DNA of 64,000 nt, taken from assembly GCA_039881045.1 (NCBI GenBank), contig JAYWVB010000007.1, forward strand, positions 434,001 to 498,000, read 5' to 3'. Every line of letters starts with the position of its first letter. Within the stretch, counting starts at the first letter, position 1. The notes beneath the pieces were generated by a model, which was not told the DNA's origin, made no database searches, and saw only the letters and a program-made list of their open reading frames with translations. Positions 55,569 through 64,000 of the stretch are shown one piece after another. Source of the stretch: Chaetomium olivaceum. Its lineage: Eukaryota > Ascomycota > Sordariomycetes > Sordariales > Chaetomiaceae. A program made the translations under genes and the position numbers.

Positions 55569-56370
55569 TGCCACAACAAAAAGGCGACAAGACATGTAGC
55601 TAAAGGCATTGTGGGAACTTGGAAGGCACGTTGGAAATTTGGACTACTCTATGCTAACTAACACCTTCCTGCCTCGAGGTAATCCACGCTGCCTTCATTC
55701 CTGTATCGCACAAATCTCGGGTTTGGTATTTGGTATCAATAAATTTAGGGTCTTTCCCCCAACACTCAACAACTAGAGCCCTCCCACAGCAACATGCTCT
55801 CCTCCAACTCCATCAAAACATCAGAAACAAAATGTGGTTGATGCCAAGACCGGAGCGAGATCCGAATGTGACGTCACTTTCGGGTGTCGCAAGCCGCAAG
55901 CCGCCGATGCGACGCGGGCAGAGCAAGGGGATTAACTCAATTGAGTGTCATCTTCGTATGCCCGTGGTATTGCCTGGGGTCAGACCAACAAGCGGCAAAG
56001 CGCCAATTGCGGCTGACGTTCCTCTCTGACAGCGCAATTCCCTCCAACACTGGCTTAGCAGTTCCAAATCGGTGAGTTCTGTGATCTGAGGCTGGCAGCT
56101 CCTTGCTTCGCCAGTTCAATAACTCCAATTCGGTACTGTACGAAGTACTTCCGGCACACATGCGCCGACGGCGATCCACTGCACGGTAGTACCCGCCGAG
56201 GACGAGTCCCCTAATCTTGGCACCGCCCGGTTTCTATCCCCGAGCGTCAGAGTCAATAACCTCCGAGACCCACGTTATTTATTTTTCTTTGGCCATTCCT
56301 TCCTCGCGCACTCCCTAGGACCTCACAACCTAAGACTCACCCTAAGACCTCACCGTGAGCCCTCTTTGAG
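55569..56370. promoter_or_regulatory. Upstream region of the C2-domain gene
   Basis: No gene is recognised. From about 56230 the sequence takes on leader-like composition, ending in repeated cctaagacctcac words just before the ATG at 56371. Confidence 0.45.
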
Positions 56371-58671
56371 ATGTCCAACGGAAGCCCGGCCGAGGCGGAC
56401 ACCTCCGATCCTCCACCCAACGGTGCTCACCCCAATTCGGATCGCGATGGCGACACTCACAAAACCAAGGATGCGCCCCGTCGCGACAGCAAGGTGCTCC
56501 GCCCGGTGACCACCAGCGAGCTGCGCGAGAAGCTCAAGGACAAAAAGGGCAAGCTCGCCGATCGGAAAGAGCAGCTCAAGAGGATGTCAAAGCCGCCCGG
56601 TGGCTTCGACGCTACCCCGCTGCCGGACGCGCCCCAAGGATACACGCTCAAGTTCACCTTCCACCGCGCCTACAACCTGCCGCGCCGATCTGCACCTGAG
56701 ATCCTCAGACCCCTTCATCCACGCCACCCTAACGGCGTCGGTCCCCAGGCGCCACAAGGAAGACCCGCTCCTGACCCGGCGCACCCGCACCATACGGCGC
56801 ACCACAGAGCCGGTCTGGACGAGGACTGGTGGGTGGCCAACGTGCCCGCGTCGGGCTTCCTGCTTAAGTGCCGCCTCTACGACGAGGACTGGCCGGACCA
56901 CGACGACCGGCTCGGCAACGTCACCATCCGGGTGCCGCAGCTGGACGAGAACTGGGAGGGCCTCGGTCCGAACGGCCGCATCTACGAGGTCCAGAAGCGC
57001 GCCGGCAGCAAGCGCGCCTACCTGTTTCATGCCGCGACCGCGGCGATATGCCGGGATCATAGCATGACCCCCGCCTGCATGTCAGTATTCAGGTGCTGGG
57101 CAAGTCGGACCCGCCGCATGCCCAGATGTACACCGTCGGGCCGACTACCTGGGTGAAGCATTACAGTCCTATGATTGGGCGGCTGGCGGGTGTGAGGGTC
57201 AATCGGGATGAGGAGGAGGACGCGGCGTCGCATGAGGGCGAAGATGATGAGGCCGACCGGCGGCGGACGAAGAAATACGAGTACGTTTGCCTCCTTCCGA
57301 GTGGTGCCCAATACTGACGGCCGCAGCTTCCAAGCCAACGAGATCCAGCTCTCGGGCCCGGTCCCACCGGAACTGTACCACCCGCTACGTCGAGTTCCGC
57401 CCCATGATCGGCCGCATGTTCTCGTCGCAGGGCCTGCGCGGCCGCATCCTGAACAAGGTGCTCCACAAGCAGCACAGCCGCATCTACAACTTCGACTCGG
57501 GCACTGAGTACGGCTCGTTCCCGCCCTGCAGCGACGAGGCTTCCCTGCAGTTTCTGAGGATGGCTCACTTTGACGAGGGCGGTCGCATCTTTACGTATGT
57601 GCTGACGCTGGACGGCATGCTGCGGTTTACCGAGACGGGCAAGGAGTTTGGTATTGATATGCTGAGCAAGCATACCATGCACTCGGATGTCGCGACCTAC
57701 ATTGCGTTTCGGGCGAGTTTTTTATCCGGCGGCTGGCCCATCCAGTTGATGGGCATGGCTCTAAGCCGTCGTCTAGTAAGCATGGCGCAGAGCCGTCGTC
57801 TACTACGCATGATGCACAAGCCATCGTCTAGCCAACGAGAAGACGCAGGGCCATCCGACAGACACACTCCTCGGATCAGTCGTCCAGCCATCACGACGCA
57901 GACCAGTCCTCCAGCAACCCCGCCTCCCCAGAACAACCATCTCCCAACTCCTCCTCACCACCCCCTACCTCCGCCGATCCAACCCCCGGCTCCTCCAACC
58001 CAACCGCCAACTCCTCCGACCCCCCAACCCACCCTCCCCACTCCCCGCCCGGCGGCCCCCTCCCTCCTCCGCCCCCCGCCCCAACCCCACCTCTACCGCC
58101 TAATCATCGACAACGACTCCGGCACCTACCGGCCCGACAAATCAGTCCTCCCGCACCTGCAAGCCTTTCTGCGCGCAATTTCCCCGGCATAGATGTCGTG
58201 GCGATGCATTGTGCGGACGATAAGTTGGTGGAGATGAAGAAGGGCCAGGTGGAGGCGAAGAAGAGGGAGGGGCCGAGGGTCAGGATGGTGATGAATCGGA
58301 GTCCGTCGGGGAGTAGCTTTAGTAGTAGTGATGAGAGTCGTTGGGGGCGATGGATTGGGATGAAGAGGGAGGATGGGGGTGGTCAGGGGGATGGGGTAGG
58401 GGGTGGTAGTGGTGGTGGTGGTGGTGGTATGGGGCGGAGTAGGAGGGAGAGGGCGTTTGAGGTGTGTGGGGGATCCGAAGCGGTGGCGGGAGCTTTTGGG
58501 GAAGTGATGGATGGGTTAAATGGGAATGCAGAGGGGTTAGAGAGAGGGTGTGCTGTGGGAAAAGAGGAGGGAAATGAACCTGGAAGAAGTGAATGGAGGA
58601 AGAGACAAATGAGAGAGCTGCAATGCGACAACCGGAGAGGGCAGAGGGAGAAGATTGAGAAGGTGACATAG
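56371..58671 (+). CDS. C2-domain protein, conserved in filamentous fungi
   Basis: Probable membrane- or calcium-associated protein of unknown role. It starts MSNGSPAEADTSDPPPNGAH, a disordered acidic/Pro segment, then a helical ELREKLKDKKGKLADRKEQL. The C2 domain covers about residues 95-210: LKFTFHRAYNLP, DLHLRSSDPFIHATL, DEDWWVANVPASGFLLKCRL, YDEDWPDHDDRLGNVTI. The next part reads VLGKSDPPHAQMYTVGPTTW and, after the intron 57281-57326, FQANEIQLSGPVPPELYH, FRPMIGRMFSSQGLRGRILN, FDEGGRIFTYVLTLDGMLRF. A Ser/Pro-rich linker precedes LIIDNDSGTYRPDKS and FPGIDVVAMHCADDKL, and the end is Gly-rich. Frame changes occur near 56685, 56818, 57075, 57382, 57712 and 58190, again with the protein continuing on both sides. 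The distal frame stops at 58669. Confidence 0.75.
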
Positions 58672-59864
58672 GGCAGAGGGTGGAATTTGGCAAAGGGGAA
58701 AAAAGGACAGGAAAAGAAAGGGGCTTCTTGGTTTGGTGTTTTGGCTGAGGAATTAGGGTTCAAAGATGGTCTGGCGGTTTCTTGGCCTTCATCGAGGGGT
58801 TATTGGTTGGCGAGTTTGATACCTGAAGGGAACTGGTACGGAGTTGGGAAACCTACGTTTTAACACATTCTATAATGAACATTACATTGACATTATTATC
58901 TACTGAGTAGAGCCTGGGGTCCAATGGTTGGTTAGTTTATTGTCGCTCTGCCATAGTTATCCACCTGCCAGTCTCAAAAAAGAAGTCATGCAAGACACAG
59001 CTGCAGCATGGTAAGAGGAACTCCTGTGAAAAGCTGTGAAACAATTGGGACGACCCACCCACCGTGGGATACCACGGACCACGGACCACGGACCACCCGA
59101 TCAAAACTCGATCTGGGCCCCTGAGCTTGGCGCCTTCTGCTTCTGGAAGGATAGCCATCAACTCGGGCCCGCGGAAGCAACACCCAGAGAATTTCTTCAA
59201 CGGTTTCCGTTTCGTTTAGGACCGTTACTGCTTGGTCATGCAGGCTAGCCGCACTACTCCTCTTTTATTAAACAAAAATTAACAAAAGAAGACCAATTCA
59301 GAACTCATCCCCCCAAAAGTACGCGACAAGACCACGCTAATCCAGGGCAACCCCACTGTGGATCCAATCTGCAAACCCACTGGCGCCGACTGGACCGTGG
59401 CCCGCGACAACAATCTTGGAGCTCCGGCTGCCTTGCCTGACCCGTTTCCACAATCGCGTCTCCAGCTCTTCAGCTTCGCCAAACCCCGAATGCGCCATCG
59501 TCTCCGTTTGTCCTAGTTCCCATCCAATTTGGGCATTCCATGGTCCACGACGAGAACAGCACAGCACTAGACATATCGAATCCTTCAATCACATCAACCT
59601 CCCCATCGATCGACCGTCCCACTCTCCAAAATTAAATTATTCTCTTCCCCCTGAGCCCGGCCACTCCGACTCGGCTCTCTATCCACCGAGCTCGCTTTCC
59701 GCATCCCCTCGCTTTCCTCTCTGCCACCCCTGATGACTTGGCCGAGTGCGATTGTCGATTGACTCCGGCCCAAAAAGAGGGCGTCTCGAGATCACCTCAA
59801 CGACACCACCCGCCCCGAGACCCCCGCGGATGACGACCGGGCCCTGTCCCGCCGCGGTGGAGGG
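58672..59864. promoter_or_regulatory. Upstream region of the CAMK-type kinase gene
   Basis: No gene is recognised. A short tandem ACCACGG (three copies) lies near 59073-59096. From about 59560 the sequence is a C/T-rich leader. The frame of the kinase N-terminus is open upstream of the chosen ATG back to an in-frame TGA near 59760, without another ATG. Confidence 0.45.
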
Positions 59865-62800
59865 ATGCAGTCGACAAAGGTGAAAGCCGAGGCCCTTGGG
59901 CGCAAGGCAAAGGTGTGTTTTTGTGTGCTGCCCCTAATAATCATCCGATAATGTGTTGAGCGCTGACCATCCTGCGCCCTTCTCTAGCTCGCACATTCGT
60001 ACCAAGAGCTTCTCGAGTAAGAACCAACCGGTGCCGCAATTCCCTCCCCTTCACGACCGCTGACCCCCGCAGCGAATTCTCGAACAAGGACCTCAAGTCG
60101 GTCGGAAACTATACCCTCGGCCCTGATTGGGAAAGGCTCGTTTGGCAAGGTCTACCTGGCCACCCACAAACTTACAAACGGGTCTAAGGTGAGACGGCCG
60201 TTGCGCTATCGGACCAGTATAGTGATCGCTGACTTGTAGTAGGTCGTCCTCAAATCCGCCAACAAGGACGACTCCAACCTCGCCCGCGAGATCCACCACC
60301 ACCGCCAGTTCGTCCACCCGCACATCGCCCGTTTGTATGAGGTCATCGTGACCGAGTCACTGGTCTGGCTGGTTTTGGAGTATTGCTCAGGTATGTGCCA
60401 TCCAGTATCGACAGGTCCACCAGTATCCGCCGGCCCATCTAACCCTCCCAGGCGACGAGCTGTACAACTACCTCCCTCCAGCACGGCAAGCTCCCGGTCG
60501 AGAAAGTCCAAAAGACGTTTACCCAGCTCGTCGGCGCCGTTTGCTACGTCCATCGCCAGTCATGCGTCCATCGCGACCTCAAGTTAGAGAACATCCTCCT
60601 CGATAAGCACGAGAACGTGAAACTCTGCGACTTTGGTTTCACGCGGGAATATGAGGGCAAGGCCAACTACCTGCAGACTTTCTGCGGCACAATATGCTAC
60701 TCGGCGCCGGAGATGCTCAAGGGGGAAAAGTACGCTGGCGAGAAGGTGGATGTGTGGAGCTTGGGCGTTATCCTCTACGCCCTGCTCACCGGGGAGCTGC
60801 CGTTTGACGACGACGACGACAACATCACGAGGACCAAGATCCTCAACCACGAGCCGAACTATCCGGACCACATTTCCCCGGATGCGCTGTCATTACTGAA
60901 GAGCCTGCTCTCGAAGCGCCCGCTGCTCCGTCCGACCCTTCCCGATATTCTAGCCCACCCATTCCTCGCCGATCACGCGCCCCAGCAGCAGGAGATTCTA
61001 AAGCTCGAACGCCCCGAGCCCTTCTCGACACCGCTGGAGAAGGAGACGCTACATCGGATGCGGAGCGCCGGCGTCGATATCGATTCGGTCGTCGACAGCG
61101 TGCTGGCGCAAAAGTGTAATGTGTTGGCTGGCTGGTGGACGCTCCTGATCGAAAAAGAGGAGCGGAAGCAGAAGAAGGGAGAGGAAGCGGAAGGAGAGGG
61201 AGCTGGAGAATAGGACCTCGAGGCGCTTCTCACAGGCTTCTAGTCGGCTTAACGCGCTGGCGACCGTGGAGGAGTCGTTCGTGAAACTGTCAGATGCGCC
61301 CCCCGAGAACCCGTGGCCGGTCTGAGAGGCGGAGCGGTTACTACCCCAGCTTGACCATCCCCGATATGCCTGACCTGTCGGACATGGTCAAGCTCGCGAA
61401 CGGGAACATGAGCCCCGATAGCGAAGCGCCGCCGCCGCCTATCGACAAGGACTCGATACGATCGGTTAGCTCGTCGAGACACCGCAAACCGCTGCCCCCG
61501 CCGAAAGAGGGAGTTCTGCGGAGTGCGCGGTCGCGGGGCTCCACGCTGCATCTGGTGACGACGAGCGATGTGCTGGATGCCAACAGCTCTCAAGCCGGCG
61601 ATTCTAAGAAGGTCAAGAAACGGCCGTCACACGCTATCATTGCGACGTGGAAGAACTGGACGCACTGGCTGTTTGAGAACACGAGGCGGCACAAGAACAA
61701 CAACAAGCGGGGGAGTCAGTCGACGCCGAACCTACTGGCCAAGCCCGGGAGCGGAAAGGATGGGAAGCCCAAGGAGAACAGTCCGCGCCCGCAGACGAGC
61801 AAGTATCCCGCCAGCGGCTCAACCTCCACCCCGCAGACCGTTAGTCTTCCCAAGGGTGTTGTTGCCAACGGCTACGCCGCTAGGGGCGCGTCGTCCACCG
61901 CCGGCGGGTCTTCACGCGCACCTATCTCACCCGGCCTCACCACCCCGCCTATACCCGGCCACAACCCGCGCCTACACACATCAGGCTCCTACAACAAGCG
62001 GCACTCCCTCTCCCTTCACCGCTGACACCACGGTCAACCGTACGCCGCTCCTCCGGCCCAACCGGCCTGCGCGGCCGCAAATCCACATCCTCCTCCGTCT
62101 CCTCCGTCCGCTCCCTGCACCACACCCACCACCACTCCCACAGCAAAGCCTCGTCTACGTCGTCGAACGGGTCGGTCTCAACTTCTGTGTCTAAAACGCC
62201 GATGCAAGCTACCCGCTCCCCGCACCACTCTGTCAAAGTCCTCCCCGCGACGCCGACCGCCGGTACATTCCCCGGGTTTCCGAGTAATATTCGACTGGTG
62301 CGTGATCGTACGGGGCCGCCGTTGAGTATTTTCAACGAGGGCTTGCCTGCGGGGGATTCTGGTGGTGGTGGTGTGCCGGGGAGTCCGAATCCTTTTACTG
62401 GGAGTGGCGGTGGTGGTGCGGCGGGGGGGAATGGCGGCGGGGTGATGTTTGCAAAGAGGAAACGGAATCTGTTTAAGGGGCCTATGTTGAGTCTGGCTAG
62501 TCATGGGCATGCGAGGGAGAGTAAGAGTGCGGGTGGGGGTGGGGGTGCTGCGGTGAGTGGGGGGGGTTCAGGAACGGGACATTCGAGGAGTGCGAGTGCG
62601 AGTGGCTTGGGCAGGAGGAGTGGGGAGATTACGATTCAGGAGGATGAGGGAGGAGGGGGACGGGGAGGTGTTTGGGAATATGGGTGGTGGTGGTGGTGGT
62701 ATGAATGCTGGTGGTGCAGGTGGTGGTGGTGGTGGTGGTGGTGGATATGGTGTGGGCGGAGGTGGATATGGGTATGGGGGGATGGGAACGACGGCGATGG

Positions 62801-63036
62801 GAGGTGGCATGGGCATGGGCATGGGTATGGATGGGGTGGATGAGGACGATGAGTTTGAGGAGGTCGAGTCGTTTAGTCCGATCGTGAAGGGCCCGGGGGA
62901 GATTGTGGAGGAGAAGATCTATGAGGAGGGGGAGGAAGATGAGGCGGGTAGGGAGGAGCACAACAGGGGGGAAGAGGGGGGTGGGTTGCAGCTGCAGCCT
63001 GCTGCTACTATCAAGGCTGCTGCGGAGGGGAGTTGA
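59865..63036 (+). CDS. CAMK-family serine/threonine kinase with long C-terminal tail
   Basis: Probable signalling kinase, similar in layout to fungal Kin4/CAMKL kinases; the exact ortholog is not settled. Exons are 59865-59912, 59988-60016, 60073-60188, 60243-60390 and 60452-63036. The start MQSTKVKAEALGRKAK is chosen because it is the only in-frame ATG. Kinase motifs: LIGKGSFGKVYLA (Gly loop), VVLKSANKDD (ATP-binding Lys), VHRDLKLENILLD (HRD), LCDFGFTREY (DFG), TFCGTICYSAPEML (activation loop and APE), VDVWSLGVILYALLTGELPF. All catalytic residues are present. The tail is Ser/Pro-rich, with SGYYPSLTIPDMPDLSDMVK, HAIIATWKNWTHWLFENTRR and KVLPATPTAGTFPGFPSNIR, then Gly/Met-rich repeats and an acidic end (DDEFEEVESFSPI). 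Frame changes occur near 60121, 60470, 61190, 61320, 62015 and 62650. Confidence 0.8.
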
Positions 63037-63464
63037 TACGTACGACCGTTTGGTGTGGTTGTTGTTGGGTAGGCTGCGGTTATCGAGCCTGTTAGGAAGG
63101 AGGTTGGTTGATGCGCTCAGCTTCAGCGAGACCAGCGTGCATATTGGGGAGGTCTGTTGATGGGAGTGGCTTATTGCAGCGAAGCTCTGGGGCCTGTTTG
63201 GGAGGGAAAGTGACCAGGGTGGCCGGCTTCAGCGAGACCTTCAAACCTATTAGGAAGTCGGTTGATGATGGCCTTGTTGAGGTCAACCGGGGTGAGAAAA
63301 GCGGGTGTTAGAGCCGGACTATGGTTTGGCTTCCCTCTTACCCTGGGATCGGTTGGTGGTAATAAGTGGATTGGCGCATACATACCCATGCTGTTCGTGT
63401 ACCCAGACGGGATGTTTTTTTGTTATTGTTGTTATTACTACTGTTTTAGAAGACGAATCTGGGC
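63037..63464. repeat. Intergenic region with an imperfect duplicated motif
   Basis: Two related segments (about 63088-63140 and 63218-63272) both contain cttcagcgagacc and a ttaggaag..ggttgatg block, in opposite order relative to each other. No gene is recognised. The region borders the LINE fragment on its right. Confidence 0.35.
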
Positions 63465-64000
63465 TCACATATCTATTTCCTTACTGCGAGCCCTACTGGG
63501 CAATGCTGGAACCGAAACAGTGCTTCAAGTGTTGGAAATGGGGCCACATACAGAGGTTTTGCCAGAAAGAGGCCCTGTGTGGGAGGTGTGGTACGGGGGC
63601 CCATGGGGAGGGCGGGAGGGCCGGGGAGGCCCTCTGCCCTACCCAGCAGGGTCAGGTGCCCTGTAAGTGCCCCTGCTGCGGAGGAAGGCACCCGGGCTGG
63701 GCCAAGGAGTGCCCGGGAAGGGCCAGGGCCAAGAAGGAGGCGAGAGAGGCATACCAATACCGACCAAGGGTGTTCGAGCCAGCTCGGACAGCAGCTGCGG
63801 AGCCTATAACAGCACCAAGATCAGCATTCACCTACGAGAAGGCCCGACCACAGGAGGAGGAGTATGGATTTCTGGGAGTCGGGGCAAAAAGGCCACGGCT
63901 GGGCAGAGGCCGGCCAACGTTGATTTCAGTGGCTGGAAGGGACCCCTCCCAAAGCCGGATTAGCCTTGGTTCAGGGGGGATATTCGGAGCTATCCAGCCC
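63465..64000 (+). mobile_element. Tad-like LINE, ORF1 (gag-like) C-terminal part, runs off window
   Basis: An uninterrupted frame (ATG at 63503, phase continuing to the window end) encodes three zinc-knuckle-like clusters typical of ORF1 of fungal Tad1-clade non-LTR retrotransposons: QCFKCWKWGHIQRFC, LCGRCGTGAHGEG with a following CP, and CPCCGGRHPGWAKECPGR. After them come ARAKKEAREAYQYRP and a Pro/Arg-rich end. Upstream of about 63465 the reading is lost, so the element looks 5'-truncated, as is usual for LINEs. The reverse transcriptase would lie to the right of this window. Confidence 0.7.

Overview
The window is nuclear DNA of a filamentous ascomycete. The best guess is a Sordariomycete, possibly Sordariales/Chaetomiaceae, inferred from gene content, GC-rich coding sequence and short GT..AG introns of about 45-90 nt. 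There are no bacterial-type operons. Conserved single-copy genes alternate with accessory DNA rich in NLR-type genes and transposon relics.

Layout. 0.5-9.9 kb holds conserved genes: the NatB auxiliary subunit NAA25/MDM20 (+), ILM1 (-), the geranylgeranyltransferase I beta subunit CDC43 (+) and a secreted M20 peptidase (-). 10.3-14.1 kb is a first NLR (alpha/beta hydrolase - NACHT - ankyrin). 14.8-16.3 kb is a GPI-anchored GH76 mannanase (Dfg5/Dcw1), flanked on both sides by similar repeats that look like LINE/SINE tails. A broken kinase fragment follows. 18.3-25.1 kb holds MRI1 (-) and the TRAPPII subunit TRS130/TRAPPC10 (+), divergently arranged.

25.8-48.4 kb is accessory: an unknown pseudogene, an AA9-type copper monooxygenase, a HET-domain pseudogene, a perfect 36-bp hairpin and a Ty3/gypsy relic. 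Next comes a second, larger NLR with about 15 nearly identical ankyrin repeats, divergent from a gene with a coiled coil, a nuclease-like region and a kinase-like region. Then come a small unknown gene, an FHA/kinase-like gene cut at its 5' end by a second gypsy relic, an LTR with a gag-like fragment, and a solo LTR with a clear target-site duplication. 49.6-55.6 kb is a nearly complete Helitron encoding a Rep-helicase. 56.4-63.0 kb returns to conserved genes, a C2-domain protein and a CAMK-type kinase. The right edge enters the ORF1 of a Tad-like LINE.

Many coding sequences, including housekeeping ones that should be intact (NAA25, CDC43, TRS130, the C2 gene, the kinase), are interrupted by one-base frame changes with protein similarity continuing on both sides. 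The simplest reading is uncorrected indels in the assembly. Frameshifts in the NLRs, GH76 and Helitron therefore cannot by themselves be called pseudogenization. Coordinates of multi-exon genes are from start codon to stop codon and include introns.
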